This document shows positions 1-9,439 of a stretch of 64,000 bases of DNA, one piece after another. Source of the stretch: Ralstonia pickettii. Lineage in GTDB: Bacteria; Pseudomonadota; Gammaproteobacteria; Burkholderiales; Burkholderiaceae. The stretch covers positions 1,860,001 through 1,924,000 of the forward strand of contig NZ_CP104381.1 in the NCBI RefSeq assembly GCF_030582395.1, given 5' to 3'. How positions within the stretch are numbered: position 1 is the first letter of the stretch; each line of letters starts with the position of its first letter. The position numbers and the translations under genes were made by a program. Below the pieces are notes generated by a model. It ran no database searches and was not told where the DNA came from. It saw only the letters and a program-made list of their open reading frames with translations.

Positions 1-510
1 GCGCACATCGGTGTAGGAACGCCCGGCATCGAGCAAGGCCGAAACCTGCGCCTTCACCCGCTCCTTCTGGGCGCGCAACGCACGTGGCGGCACGGTCGAA
101 TCCTGACCGGTGTGGTGCAGATACAGCATCTTGTAGGTGAGTTGGCTCACCATCCACTGCCGCAGCACGCGGCGCCGGCCGGCATGGTCGGCCTCGAATC
201 CATCGATTTGTCCGAGCAGCACAGAAAACGCCCGCGCGAGGCTCGCCGGCTCCGCGGTCTCGCCGGCGATGCAACGTTCGGCGACGGCCCGCGCCTCCGC
301 GGGTGACATGGTGTGGTCCGTCTCGACGAAGCGCTCAGTTGCAGGGTCTGGCCGCGGCATCGGCGGCCGATTTGCCAGCCGCGCCGACACCGCAGACAGC
401 GCTTCCTGCGCACGGCGCATGGACGCTTCCAGCGATTGCGCATCGCCCGGCTCCACGCCAATAGTGGTCGGCATATCGCTGGATTCTCCGTCGCGTTTGT
501 TGACGTCCAT
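1..510 (-). CDS. hypothetical protein, 3' end outside window
   Basis: An open frame of 170 codons runs leftward from an ATG at 508-510 and is still open at base 1, so the protein is incomplete. A good ribosome site (GGAGG about 7 bases upstream) supports the start. The visible part is polar and helix-rich, with Arg/Ala-rich stretches and no signal peptide or membrane segment. I do not recognise the family. Overlapping plus-strand frames over the same bases have poor composition and no ribosome site, so I treat them as shadows. Confidence 0.6.
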   Translation of the reverse strand, partial: MDVNKRDGESSDMPTTIGVEPGDAQSLEASMRRAQEALSAVSARLANRPPMPRPDPATERFVETDHTMSPAEARAVAERCIAGETAEPASLARAFSVLLGQIDGFEADHAGRRRVLRQWMVSQLTYKMLYLHHTGQDSTVPPRALRAQKERVKAQVSALLDAGRSYTDVR

Positions 511-770
511 CGCTCCCTCCGGTGATCGTCCGCGACCAGATGCCGCCGGACGAAAACGGAATTGTAGAACGCGGCGCACATTTCGCGACAAATCGACACC
601 GACGTTCCACATTACGAAGTGCGCGCAAACGTTAACGTGGGGTCACAAAACCACGGTGCATTGTTGGCCGAAGTCAACGCGGCGCAGCTCGGCCCCGGGT
701 AAAATGCCGGTTTGCGCCATCTGCGCATGCATTCAATAGCTGACCGCCTTCGCGCGGCAAGGAAATCGCC

Positions 771-1673
771 TTGATCAAGTGGATTATCGTGGCCCTCTAT
801 CTGGGCTCCATTCTGTACGTGCACTTTCGCGGCAAGGTGCGCCTGAAGTTCTGGCGCCAGATGTTCGACCACTCGGCCGTCGTGGCGCCGATCAACTGCT
901 TCATGTACGCGTTTTCGGGCGTGCCTCAAACGCCGTATGTGCCGGTGGAGCGCTTTCCGGATCTGGAAAAACTGCAGGCCGCGTGGCCGCAGATTCGCGA
1001 CGAAGGCCTGGCGCTCATCAACCTGCGCAAGATCAAGGCCGCCGAGAAAAACGACGATGCCGGCTTCAACTCGTTCTTCAAGAATGGCTGGAAGCGTTTT
1101 TATCTGAAGTGGTATGAGGCGCATCACCCCTCTGCCGAACAGCTCTGCCCGCAGACCGTCGCGCTCCTGCGCGATCTGCCCAGCGTGAAGGCGGCGATGT
1201 TTGCCGAGCTGCCGCCGGGTGGCAAGCTGAACCCGCACCGCGATCCGTTTGCCGGTTCGCTGCGCTACCACCTGGGCCTGTCTACGCCCAACGACGACCG
1301 CTGCTTCATTGAGGTCGACGGCCAGCGCCACAGCTGGCGCGACGGCCAAGGCGTGGTCTTTGACGAGACCTATCTGCACTGGGCCGAAAACGCCTCCGAC
1401 AAGGACCGCCTGATCCTCTTCTGCGATATCGAACGCCCGATGAAATTCGGCTGGGCGCAGCGCATCAATAAATGGCTGGGCCGCAAGGTCATGACTGCCG
1501 CCAGCTCGCCCAACGACGACGGCGACCAGACCGGCGGCATCAACAAGCTGTTTCGTTATGTATGGGTGATGGGCCAGTACCGCCGCCGCTTCAAGGCCTG
1601 GAACCGCAAGGTCTACTACGTAGTGAAGTTCGGTCTGATCATTGGCGTGGCGGCGTTGATCATCTGGATCTGA
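771..1673 (+). CDS. lpxO: LpxO-like aspartyl/asparaginyl beta-hydroxylase family dioxygenase
   Basis: A 300-residue Fe(II)/2-oxoglutarate dioxygenase of the aspartyl/asparaginyl beta-hydroxylase fold. The metal-binding triad is visible as H156-x-D158 and H203 (in LHWAEN), with an Arg about ten residues later for 2-oxoglutarate. Hydrophobic stretches lie at both ends (about residues 2-18 and 283-299), as expected for a membrane-anchored enzyme. LpxO enzymes 2-hydroxylate a lipid A acyl chain at the inner membrane; that substrate is inferred from family resemblance only. The start is a TTG preceded by AAGGAAA at suitable spacing. It looks like a single-gene unit with its own terminator. Confidence 0.75.
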   Translation: MIKWIIVALYLGSILYVHFRGKVRLKFWRQMFDHSAVVAPINCFMYAFSGVPQTPYVPVERFPDLEKLQAAWPQIRDEGLALINLRKIKAAEKNDDAGFNSFFKNGWKRFYLKWYEAHHPSAEQLCPQTVALLRDLPSVKAAMFAELPPGGKLNPHRDPFAGSLRYHLGLSTPNDDRCFIEVDGQRHSWRDGQGVVFDETYLHWAENASDKDRLILFCDIERPMKFGWAQRINKWLGRKVMTAASSPNDDGDQTGGINKLFRYVWVMGQYRRRFKAWNRKVYYVVKFGLIIGVAALIIWI

Positions 1674-1702
1674 GCGCCCCCCCCTTCCGCTTCGCACAAA
1701 GA

Positions 1703-1726
1703 ACCGGCCCACGCGCCGGTTTTTTG
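1703..1726 (+). terminator. Rho-independent terminator after the LpxO-like gene
   Basis: Inverted repeat ACCGGC/GCCGGT (1703-1708 and 1715-1720) followed by a T-run, 30 bases after the stop codon. Confidence 0.85.
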
Positions 1727-1979
1727 TTGCAGGTGAAAAAGCTACCTGTATTGCGGTCGGCTTGCGTTTTTACAAAGCAGTGAAGGAAAAGCGCCACATG
1801 GGGCACAAATCTCGCCTAATGTCAGGAACTGAGCGCTCCGGCGCTTATTCGATATGGCGGGCACGCCGCTTGCTCTCTCCTCTTTCGACAACCCTTGCGC
1901 TTTGCATGGGACCGAGTCAGAGCCGGGACGCGTGTGCCTGTGTCCCTCGTCAACAACAAAGACAGTGAGATCAATCGCC

Positions 1980-2597
1980 ATGAAAAAGAACCTCATTAGC
2001 CGCCAGACCATCGTCACCCGCGCCGCCGCGCTTGCTGCTGTCGCACTGCTCGGTACCCAGCTCGCCGCGTGTACCACGACCAGCCCGAATGCGCAGGGCT
2101 CCGACGTGATGTCGTCCACCAACAAGCACGCCACCACCAACTCGCAAGCCGATTCCGTGCTGTCCCGCCTGTACACCACGGCCAGCGGTTCGCGTGAGCT
2201 GGTGGCACGCGCCAAGGGCGTCCTGGTGTTCCCGTCGGTGCTGAACGCCGGCTTCGTCGTAGGCGGCCAGTACGGCGAAGGCGTGCTGCGCACCGGCGGC
2301 GGCCGTCCGCTGGGCTATTACAACATCGCCTCGGCGTCGGTGGGCTTCCAGGCCGGCGCGCAGTCGCGTGCGCTGATCATCCTGTTCATGACGGACGAAG
2401 CGCTGCAGAAATTTCAGGCGAGCCAGGGCTGGACGGCCGGCGTGGATGCCACCGTGGCACTGGCAAAGATCGGTGCGAACGGCGCGGTCGATACCAATAC
2501 CGCCCAGCAGCCGATCATCGGCTTCAACCTGACCAACGCAGGCCTGATGGCCGGCGCATCGGTCGAAGGCACGAAGATCACGAAGCAGAACAACTGA
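1980..2597 (+). CDS. YSC84/BPSL1445-type lipoprotein
   Basis: A 205-residue protein with an N-terminal lipoprotein signal (positively charged start, hydrophobic stretch, lipobox LAAC near residue 31), followed by a domain typical of the YSC84-related bacterial lipoproteins: LVFPSVLNAGFVVGGQYGEG and a repeated GAxxGAG-like pattern. Members of this family are outer-membrane or periplasmic lipoproteins of poorly defined role; lipid binding is known for the eukaryotic relatives. An ATG at 1980 places the signal peptide at the N-terminus; longer in-frame extensions upstream lack sense. A strong terminator follows directly, so it is probably monocistronic. Confidence 0.8.
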   Translation: MKKNLISRQTIVTRAAALAAVALLGTQLAACTTTSPNAQGSDVMSSTNKHATTNSQADSVLSRLYTTASGSRELVARAKGVLVFPSVLNAGFVVGGQYGEGVLRTGGGRPLGYYNIASASVGFQAGAQSRALIILFMTDEALQKFQASQGWTAGVDATVALAKIGANGAVDTNTAQQPIIGFNLTNAGLMAGASVEGTKITKQNN

Positions 2598-2621
2598 TCG
2601 ACGTTTCGCTGACCAGCCATG

Positions 2622-2649
2622 CCGCCGTCTCGTACGGCGGTTTTTTTTT
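2622..2649 (+). terminator. Rho-independent terminator after the YSC84-type gene
   Basis: CCGCCGT/ACGGCGG stem (2622-2628 and 2634-2640) with a 5-base loop, followed by nine Ts. Confidence 0.9.
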
Positions 2650-2744
2650 GGGCAGAACCCGGCAGGAAGCGGTGCGGCAAGGTTGCAGCCCTAGGGAAAT
2701 TGAAAAGTCCTCGACACGCGCCGTCTGTGGCGCAGGACTGGGAT

Positions 2745-2863
2745 CAGCCGGCAAGATTGACATCGGTGGGTTGGACATTCGCTACGGCCCCAACCTGCGC
2801 AAAGGACCGAACGATGGCGGGTCGACGGTGATCGGGCCGCACGGCACGTTCGTCAGATAAAGT
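2745..2863 (+). pseudogene. possible remnant of the C-terminus of an ABC-type periplasmic binding protein
   Basis: The 377-base gap between the YSC84-type gene terminator and the LysR gene contains a short open stretch ending at a TAA near 2860. Its peptide (KIDIGGLDIRYGP, then NLRKGP, then STVIGPHGTFVR) resembles the conserved C-terminal tail of branched-chain-amino-acid-type substrate-binding proteins. No signal peptide, ribosome site or the rest of the domain is present, so if real it is a decayed fragment. The remaining bases (2864-3026) are AT-richer and probably hold the promoter of the downstream cluster. The family match is from memory and short. Confidence 0.3.
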
Positions 2864-3026
2864 GTGGACGCTGGTGCGCGGGCCTGCCTGGGCAGTTGCT
2901 GTACCGCACGAAATAGCGGTTGCCAGCGCAAAACGCATGAGTACATAAGAAAATACTATTTGGAATTCGCATACTGCCTCTACCAGAATGCAGGAACCAC
3001 ATGCATGACTGGGATCAAACAGGCGG

Positions 3027-4001
3027 ATGGAACTCCGACAACTCGAAGCGTTTGCCGCGGTCATGTCGACCGGCAGCGTCACCGCGGCGGGCAAGCTGCT
3101 GGGACGCTCGCAGCCTGCCATCAGCCGGCTCATCCAGGATCTGGAAGCCGAGATTGGCTACGCCTTGTTCACACGAGCCGGGCCCCGCGTATCGCCCACG
3201 GAGCAGGGTTTCCTGCTGTACGAAGACGTTGAGCATACGCTGATCAGCTTACGTCAGATTCGCACGCGCGCCGAAGAAATCGCGCGTGGCGAGGCACGCC
3301 CGCTGCGCCTTGCGGCCACGTCGGCATTGGCCGCCGGTTTGTTGCCCGCCGCCTTGGCCGACGAGCCGGAACTCGCGCAACACGTCCAGATTCGCAGTGC
3401 CTCGCCCGAGCAGGTGGTGCACGCCGTGCTGACCGGCGCGGCCGACCTGGGCATCAGCAGCCTGCCGCTGGAACATCGCGGCGTCACGGTGCATTGGATC
3501 GGCGAAGCCGCGTGCGTGGCTGCCCTGCAGACCCAGGACCCGCTGGCCGCCGGCAGCCGTGTTGCGCTGGCCGATTGCGCGGGACATCGCATCATCACGA
3601 TGCACAACCCGTATCGCCTGCGCCGCCGTCTGGACCAGGCGCTGGCGAAGGCCGGCGTAGAGCCCACCGCCCTCATCGAGACCAACGCCTCGCTGAATGC
3701 GCTGACCGCCGTGCGCGCGGGCCTGGGCGTCGCGTTGCTGGAGCCTGTGACGGCATACGGCGTGCCGATCGACGGCGTGACAGTGCGCCCGATCGACGCC
3801 GATATCCCTTTCTTCTTTGGCGTGATCACCCCCGAGGCCAGGCGGCCATCGGCGGGGGTGACCTCATTGACCGACGCCCTCGCGCGGGCAGCCCAGCGCC
3901 TGCTGCCGGACTGCAAGCTGCACGACCCGGCGCGCCACGCCAACATGCTGCAGGTGCTGTACGGCGAACCCATCAACGAAACCGAAGGCGCGTCCGCATG
4001 A
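3027..4001 (+). CDS. LysR-family transcriptional regulator
   Basis: A 324-residue LysR-type regulator. The N-terminal winged helix-turn-helix is clear (MELRQLEAFAAVMSTGSVTAA then LLGRSQPAISRLIQDLEAEIGYALF, residues 1-55), followed by the two-lobed effector-binding domain. Unlike most LysR genes it is not divergent from its presumed target. It runs in the same direction and its stop overlaps the start of the next gene (ATGA at 3998-4001), so regulator and pathway are co-transcribed. It probably controls the downstream monooxygenase-transporter cluster and itself, with an unknown inducer. Confidence 0.9.
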   Translation: MELRQLEAFAAVMSTGSVTAAGKLLGRSQPAISRLIQDLEAEIGYALFTRAGPRVSPTEQGFLLYEDVEHTLISLRQIRTRAEEIARGEARPLRLAATSALAAGLLPAALADEPELAQHVQIRSASPEQVVHAVLTGAADLGISSLPLEHRGVTVHWIGEAACVAALQTQDPLAAGSRVALADCAGHRIITMHNPYRLRRRLDQALAKAGVEPTALIETNASLNALTAVRAGLGVALLEPVTAYGVPIDGVTVRPIDADIPFFFGVITPEARRPSAGVTSLTDALARAAQRLLPDCKLHDPARHANMLQVLYGEPINETEGASA

Positions 4002-5497
4002 CCGCTGCACAAGAAGACAATGCGCTGCAAGTGACCGGGCTCGCGGCGCTCGAAGCGCGTTTGCACCAGGACCTGTCGTGGTTGGAGCTGCCCGCGAAGA
4101 ACTGGACGCTGCCGCACACGTTGGAGGGCCAATCCGTGCTGGATGTGGCCGTCATCGGTGGCGGCATGGCAGGCCTGGCGGCCTCGGCATCGCTCAAGCA
4201 TCTCGGTATCGGCGTGGTGGTGTTCGACCGCTCGCCCGCCGGCTTCGAAGGCCCATGGGCAACGACGGCGCGCATGGAAACGCTGCGCTCGCCAAAGCAG
4301 TTGACCGGCCCTGCGCTCGGCCTGCCGGCCTTGACGTTTCGCGCATGGTTTGAAGCGCAGTTCGGCACCGAAGCGTGGGAGGTGCTCGACAAGATCCCGA
4401 GACTGCAATGGATGGACTACCTGCGCTGGTACCGCCGCGTGCTGCAGCTTGACGTGCGCAACGAACAGCACGTGAAGGCCATCCACCCGCGCGTGGATGG
4501 CGCCGTTGAATTGCTGATCGACGCGCCGTGCCAACCGACGCAGCGCGTGTTTGCGCGCCGCGTGGTGCTCGCTACCGGCCGGGACGGGCTTGGCGGCGCA
4601 TCCGTGCCCGATTTTGCGCATCGGCTGCCGCGCCGCTGGTGGGCGCATTCGTCTGACGAGATGGACTACGGCACGCTGGCCGGCAAGCGCGTGGGCGTGA
4701 TCGGTGCAGGCGCATCCGCGATGGATTCGGCAGCGACGGCGCTCGAGGCCGGCGCCGCCAGCGTGGACATGCTGATCCGCCGGCCCGACCTGCCACGCGT
4801 GAACAAGGGCAAGGGCGCCGGGTGCCCAGGCCTCGTGCATGGTCACCTGCACCTGACCGATGCCTGGAAATGGCGCATCCGTCATTACATCAATGTCGAG
4901 CAGGTCCCGCCGCCGCGCGGCAGCACGCTGCGTGTGTCTCGGCACCCGAATGCGCGCTTCAACCTGGGTTGCGGCATCCTGGGCGTGGACGAGCACGACG
5001 GCGTGCTGCACGTGGCCACGACCAAGGGCGTATTCCAACTGGACTTCCTGATCTTCTCGACGGGCTTTCGCACCGATTGGGCCTCGCGCCCCGAGTTCAG
5101 CGCACTGGCACCGCACATTCGCCAATGGCGCGACCGCTACACGCCGCGCCCAGGCGAGGAAGACGCGGAACTGGCCGATTCGCCCGACCTCGGCCACGCG
5201 TTCGAGTTTCGCGAGAAAACGCCCGGCACGCTGCCCGGCCTGTCGCGCGTGCATTGCTTCTGTTATCCCGCGTCCGTCACGCACGGCAGCGTCTCGGGCG
5301 ACATCCCCGCCATCAGCGAGGGTGCGAAGCGCTTGGCGCAAGGCATTGCCGGCTTGCTGTACCAGGAAGACATCGACGGACACTACGCCGCCATCCAGGC
5401 CTATGCCGAGCCGGAAATCTTTGGCGATGAATGGACGCCCGCGCCGCCGCCCGGTGCGGAGGCGAATGCCACTTCCGGCCAGGAGGCTGCACGATGA
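3998..5497 (+). CDS. FAD/NAD(P)-dependent monooxygenase-like oxidoreductase
   Basis: A 499-residue flavoprotein. An FAD-binding Rossmann motif (VAVIGGGMAGLA, G54-x-G56-x-x-G59) follows a 48-residue leader, and a second dinucleotide-binding motif (VGVIGAGASAMD, near residue 235) suits NAD(P)H. The pattern FxTGF (IFSTGFRTDW) late in the protein resembles flavin-containing and Baeyer-Villiger-type monooxygenases. It overlaps the LysR gene by ATGA and the next permease gene by ATGA (5494-5497). In context it probably oxidises the compound brought in by the ABC transporter encoded downstream; the substrate cannot be read from sequence. Confidence 0.8.
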   Translation: MTAAQEDNALQVTGLAALEARLHQDLSWLELPAKNWTLPHTLEGQSVLDVAVIGGGMAGLAASASLKHLGIGVVVFDRSPAGFEGPWATTARMETLRSPKQLTGPALGLPALTFRAWFEAQFGTEAWEVLDKIPRLQWMDYLRWYRRVLQLDVRNEQHVKAIHPRVDGAVELLIDAPCQPTQRVFARRVVLATGRDGLGGASVPDFAHRLPRRWWAHSSDEMDYGTLAGKRVGVIGAGASAMDSAATALEAGAASVDMLIRRPDLPRVNKGKGAGCPGLVHGHLHLTDAWKWRIRHYINVEQVPPPRGSTLRVSRHPNARFNLGCGILGVDEHDGVLHVATTKGVFQLDFLIFSTGFRTDWASRPEFSALAPHIRQWRDRYTPRPGEEDAELADSPDLGHAFEFREKTPGTLPGLSRVHCFCYPASVTHGSVSGDIPAISEGAKRLAQGIAGLLYQEDIDGHYAAIQAYAEPEIFGDEWTPAPPPGAEANATSGQEAAR

Positions 5498-6477
5498 CAG
5501 GCTGGCTCATCCGCCGCATGGGCCAGGCGCTGCTGGTCGTGCTGGTGATGACGGTGATCGTCTTCATCGGCTTGCACGCCATCGGCAACCCGGTCGACAT
5601 TCTGATCGGCCAGGACGTAGACCAGATCGACCGCGCGCGCATCATTGCCGAACTGGGCCTCGACAAACCGCTCTGGGAGCAGTACCTCGCCTTCCTGAAA
5701 GGCGCGCTGCACGGCAATCTCGGCAAGAGCTTTGTCTACAACGAACCGGCCATCCAACTGATCCTGCAACGCCTGCCGGCTACGCTGGAGCTGGCGTTTT
5801 CTGCGCTGATCATCGCGGTGGTGATCGGGGTGCCGCTGGGGCTGTTCGCGGGGCTGTATCCGCGTCATCCGGTGTCGCGCCTGCTGATGACGGGCAGCGT
5901 GGTGGGATTTTCGCTGCCGACCTTCTGGGTGGGCCTGATGCTGATCATGGCGTTCAGCGTGAGCCTCGGCTGGTTGCCCGCCAGCGGGCGCGGCGAAACG
6001 GCGCGTCTGTTCGGCATCGAATGGTCGTGGCTGACAGTGGATGGCCTGCGGCACCTAGTGCTGCCGGCGGTCAACCTGTCGCTGTTCAAGCTCTCTCTGG
6101 TGCTGCGGCTGACGTCTGCCGGCGTGCGCGAGGTGCTGCCACTGGATTTCGTGAAGTTCGCGCGTGCCAAGGGCCTGTCGCCGCTGCGCGTGGTGCTGGC
6201 GCACGTGCTGCGCAATACGCTGATCCCGCTGGTGACGGTGCTGGGCCTGGAGCTGGGCTCGACCATCGCCTTTGCGGTGGTGACGGAAAGCATCTTTGCG
6301 TGGCCCGGCGCGGGCAAGCTCATTCTGGATAGCATCAACTCGCTGGACCGGCCGGTCATCGTGTCGTACCTCATCGTCGTGGTGTGCCTGTTCGTGTCGC
6401 TCAACCTGATCGTCGACATCCTGTATCGGCTGCTGGACCCGCGCGTGCGCGCAGCGGACAGCGCGGAGGCTGCATGA
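5494..6477 (+). CDS. Dpp/Opp-type ABC transporter permease 1
   Basis: A 327-residue inner-membrane permease of the peptide/nickel family (DppB type). It starts with the typical LIRRMGQALLVVLVMTVIVF first membrane helix, has a large periplasmic loop with GNPVDILIG and LGLDKPLWEQY, and contains the EAA-like coupling segment FVKFARAKGLSPLRVV. About six membrane segments are visible. The start ATG overlaps the stop of the monooxygenase gene, and the stop overlaps the next start, so translation is coupled. Confidence 0.92.
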   Translation: MTGWLIRRMGQALLVVLVMTVIVFIGLHAIGNPVDILIGQDVDQIDRARIIAELGLDKPLWEQYLAFLKGALHGNLGKSFVYNEPAIQLILQRLPATLELAFSALIIAVVIGVPLGLFAGLYPRHPVSRLLMTGSVVGFSLPTFWVGLMLIMAFSVSLGWLPASGRGETARLFGIEWSWLTVDGLRHLVLPAVNLSLFKLSLVLRLTSAGVREVLPLDFVKFARAKGLSPLRVVLAHVLRNTLIPLVTVLGLELGSTIAFAVVTESIFAWPGAGKLILDSINSLDRPVIVSYLIVVVCLFVSLNLIVDILYRLLDPRVRAADSAEAA

Positions 6478-7403
6478 TGAATACAACTCCGCAACCCACC
6501 ACCGCAGCGACGGTGGCCGCCCCGCGCAAGCAATCGCCGTGGCGCCGCGTGGCGTCCGATTTTCTGGCATCCAAGACCGCCGTCTTTGGGCTCGCCGTGG
6601 TCGTGATCCTGATGCTGGCCGCGCTGGCCGCACCGTGGATCACGCCCCAGAACCCATACGACCTGATGCAGCTCGACGTGCTGGATTCGCGCCTGCCACC
6701 GGGTTCGCCGAATGGCTTGGGGACGTTCACGTACTGGCTCGGCACCGATGGCCAGGGGCGTGACCTGTATTCCGGCATCCTCTATGGCCTGCGCATCAGC
6801 CTGGGCGTGGGGATCGGTTCGGCCGCCGTGGCCGCCGTGATCGGCACGCTGCTCGGCCTCATTGCGGCGTATGCCGGCGGCCGCGTCGACAGCATCATCA
6901 TGCGCACGGTCGACCTGCTGCTGTCGTTCCCGTCGGTGCTGGTGGCGATGATGATCCTCGCCTATCTGGGCAAGAGCATCACCAATGTCGTGCTGACGCT
7001 GGTGGTGCTGGAGTGGGCGTATTACGCGCGGACGGTGCGCGGGCAAGCGCTGGTCGAGCGTCGCCGCGAATACGTGGAAGCCGCCCGCTCGCTCGCCCTG
7101 CCCGGTTGGCGCATTGCGCTCAGGCACATCCTGCCAAACTGCCTGCCGCCGCTGATCGTCGTAGGCACGCTGCAGGTGGCGCGCGCGATCACGCTGGAGG
7201 CAACGCTGTCGTTTCTGGGCCTGGGCGTGCCGATTACCGAGCCGTCTCTGGGCCTGCTGATTTCCAACGGATACCAATACATGCTCTCAGGCCAGTACTG
7301 GATCAGTTTCTATCCTGGCATTGCGCTGTTGCTGGCGCTGGTGGCCATCAACCTGGTGGGCGACCGCCTGCGGGAAGTGCTGAACCCGAGGACGCAACGA
7401 TGA
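6474..7403 (+). CDS. Dpp/Opp-type ABC transporter permease 2
   Basis: A 309-residue permease of the DppC type. It has a cytoplasmic N-terminal tail, a first membrane helix (AVFGLAVVVILMLAALAAPWI), the characteristic GTDGQGRDLYSGILYGLRISL segment, and the EAA loop (RREYVEAARSLALPGWRIALRHILPN). Two adjacent ATGs (6474 and 6477) could start it; the first overlaps the previous stop as ATGA. It forms the membrane pore with permease 1. Confidence 0.92.
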   Translation: MMNTTPQPTTAATVAAPRKQSPWRRVASDFLASKTAVFGLAVVVILMLAALAAPWITPQNPYDLMQLDVLDSRLPPGSPNGLGTFTYWLGTDGQGRDLYSGILYGLRISLGVGIGSAAVAAVIGTLLGLIAAYAGGRVDSIIMRTVDLLLSFPSVLVAMMILAYLGKSITNVVLTLVVLEWAYYARTVRGQALVERRREYVEAARSLALPGWRIALRHILPNCLPPLIVVGTLQVARAITLEATLSFLGLGVPITEPSLGLLISNGYQYMLSGQYWISFYPGIALLLALVAINLVGDRLREVLNPRTQR

Positions 7404-8404
7404 CGGCGTCCACCAACGCGACCACCCTCGAAGTCCGCAACCTGCGCACGCATTTCTTCACACGTGAAGGCGTACTGCCGGCGGTGGACGATGTGTCGTT
7501 CTCGCTCGCGCGCGGGCGCATCCTCGGGCTGGTGGGCGAATCCGGCTCAGGCAAGTCCGTCACCGGCTTCTCGATCATGGGCCTGGTGGACCCGCCCGGC
7601 CGTGTGGTCGGCGGCGAGATCCTCTACCAGGGTCGCGATCTCACCAAGCTCGCCCCGCGCGAATTGCGCAAGCTGCAGGGCAACCGCATCGCCATGGTCT
7701 TCCAGGACCCGATGATGACGCTCAACCCCGTGCTGCGCATCGATGCCCAGATGATCGAGGCCGTGCGCGCGCACAGCAGCATGAGCCACAAGCAGGCGTG
7801 GGACCACGCGCGCGACACGCTCGGCCTGATGGGCATTCCGAGCCCCGAAGAACGGCTGCGGGCGTACCCGCATCAGCTTTCGGGCGGCATGCGCCAGCGC
7901 GTGGCGATTGCCATTGCGATGCTGCATCGGCCCGACCTGATCATTGCCGACGAACCGACCACGGCGCTGGACGTGACCATCCAGGCGCAGATCCTGTCCG
8001 AAGTGCAGAAGCTCGCGCGCATGCACGGCACGGCGCTGATCTGGATCACGCATGACCTGTCTGTCGTGGCCGGCCTGGCAGACGAGGTGGCTGTGATGTA
8101 CGCCGGGCGCATCGTCGAACACGGTCCGGTTGATGCCGTGCTCGATGCCCCGCTGCACCCCTACACCATGGGCCTGATCGACAGCCTGCCCAGCGAGAAC
8201 CGCCGCGGCCAGCGCCTGCGCCAAATTCCCGGGATGACGCCGAACCTGCTGTCGCTGCCGGCAGGCTGCGCGTTTGCAGCACGCTGCCCGCGCGCCACCG
8301 AGGTCTGCGGCGTCACGCCGGAAATCACGCAACCGCTGCCGGGGCGCCTCGTCCGCTGCTTCCATCCCGGCGCGCAGCACGCGTCCTCGCGGGAGGTCGC
8401 GTGA
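7400..8404 (+). CDS. Dpp/Opp-type ABC transporter ATP-binding protein 1
   Basis: A 334-residue ATPase of the DppD/OppD type. Walker A GESGSGKS, signature [12 protein letters not shown], Walker [14 protein letters not shown] and the switch His (WITHDLS) are all present. The C-terminal oligopeptide-transporter extension contains the Cys cluster [14 protein letters not shown], known in this family to bind an iron-sulphur cluster. It overlaps both neighbours by four bases. With the second ATPase it powers import. Confidence 0.93.
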   Translation: MTASTNATTLEVRNLRTHFFTREGVLPAVDDVSFSLARGRILGLVGESGSGKSVTGFSIMGLVDPPGRVVGGEILYQGRDLTKLAPRELRKLQGNRIAMVFQDPMMTLNPVLRIDAQMIEAVRAHSSMSHKQAWDHARDTLGLMGIPSPEERLRAYPHQLSGGMRQRVAIAIAMLHRPDLIIADEPTTALDVTIQAQILSEVQKLARMHGTALIWITHDLSVVAGLADEVAVMYAGRIVEHGPVDAVLDAPLHPYTMGLIDSLPSENRRGQRLRQIPGMTPNLLSLPAGCAFAARCPRATEVCGVTPEITQPLPGRLVRCFHPGAQHASSREVA

Positions 8405-9402
8405 GTACGCCGCTCGTTGAACTCAAGCAGGTCAGCAAACGCTTTGGCGATCGCAAGGTCGGTGCGGGTGATCGCGTCTTGCAACGCTTTGGCCTGGCGC
8501 ATCCGCCTGCAATCGTTCGTGCTGTTGATGGCGTCGACCTTGCGATCCAACCAGGTGAAGTTGTCGGCCTCGTCGGCGAATCGGGCTGCGGCAAATCCAC
8601 CCTCGGCCGCATTGCTGCGGGCCTGATGCCGCCTTCGGCCGGTGAGGTGCGCGTGGACGGCAAGGCTGTCGACGCGCTCTCCGCCGAGGAAGCCCGCGCG
8701 GCCCGCCTGAAGATCCAGATGATCTTCCAGGACCCGTACGCCAGCCTCAACCCCCGCCTGCGTGTGGAAGAAATCGTTGGCGAAGCGGCGCGCGTGCATG
8801 GCCTGACCGACCGCGCCAACTTTGCCGATTATGTGGCCGCGCAGATGCAACGCGCCGGCCTGGACCCCGCCCTGCGCGACCGCTACCCGCATCAGTTCAG
8901 CGGCGGCCAGCGCCAGCGCATCGGCATTGCGCGTGCGCTGGCGGTGCAGCCTTCGATGCTGGTTTGCGACGAAGCGGTGGCAGCGTTGGACGTGTCGATC
9001 CAGGCGCAGATCCTGAACCTGTTCATGGATCTGCGCGAGCAGCTCAACCTGACCTACCTGTTCATCAGCCACGACCTGGGTGTGGTGGAACACCTGTCCG
9101 ACCGGGTGGTGATCATGTACCTCGGCCGCGTGGTGGAATCGGCTCCGGCGGAGGAAGTCTTCCGCCGCCCGAACCATCCTTACACGCAGACCTTGCTGGC
9201 GGAGATTCCGCGCCTGTCGGCCCGGCACAAGACGTTTACAGCCATTCAAGGCGAGATGCCGAGCCCGCTGCATCCGCCAACGGGCTGCCATTTCCACCCG
9301 CGCTGCCCGCACGCCATGCCCCGCTGCAAGACCGAGACGCCGACGCTGCGCGGCATTGCGGTCAACCATGTCAGCGCCTGTCATTTGAACGACGCGACCT
9401 GA
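8401..9402 (+). CDS. Dpp/Opp-type ABC transporter ATP-binding protein 2
   Basis: A 333-residue DppF/OppF-type ATPase starting with GTG in a GTGA overlap. Walker A GESGCGKS, signature [12 protein letters not shown], Walker [14 protein letters not shown] (Glu-Ala in place of the usual Glu-Pro, catalytic Glu retained), and a C-terminal Cys-containing [11 protein letters not shown] tail. An insertion between the N-terminal strand and Walker A ([18 protein letters not shown]) is seen in many DppF proteins. It is the nucleotide-binding partner of the preceding ATPase. Confidence 0.92.
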   Translation: MSTPLVELKQVSKRFGDRKVGAGDRVLQRFGLAHPPAIVRAVDGVDLAIQPGEVVGLVGESGCGKSTLGRIAAGLMPPSAGEVRVDGKAVDALSAEEARAARLKIQMIFQDPYASLNPRLRVEEIVGEAARVHGLTDRANFADYVAAQMQRAGLDPALRDRYPHQFSGGQRQRIGIARALAVQPSMLVCDEAVAALDVSIQAQILNLFMDLREQLNLTYLFISHDLGVVEHLSDRVVIMYLGRVVESAPAEEVFRRPNHPYTQTLLAEIPRLSARHKTFTAIQGEMPSPLHPPTGCHFHPRCPHAMPRCKTETPTLRGIAVNHVSACHLNDAT

Positions 9403-9439
9403 ACGACATTCAATAAGCCAACGATTCCAAAAACAGGAA

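Noticed and set aside
3254..5383. 709-codon leftward open frame opposite the LysR and monooxygenase genes
   Set aside because: Shadow of GC-rich genes: low-complexity Arg/Ala/His composition, no ribosome site, and the opposite strand has clear domains.
5865..7277. 470-codon leftward frame opposite the permease genes
   Set aside because: Shadow frame; the plus strand encodes intact permeases with family motifs.
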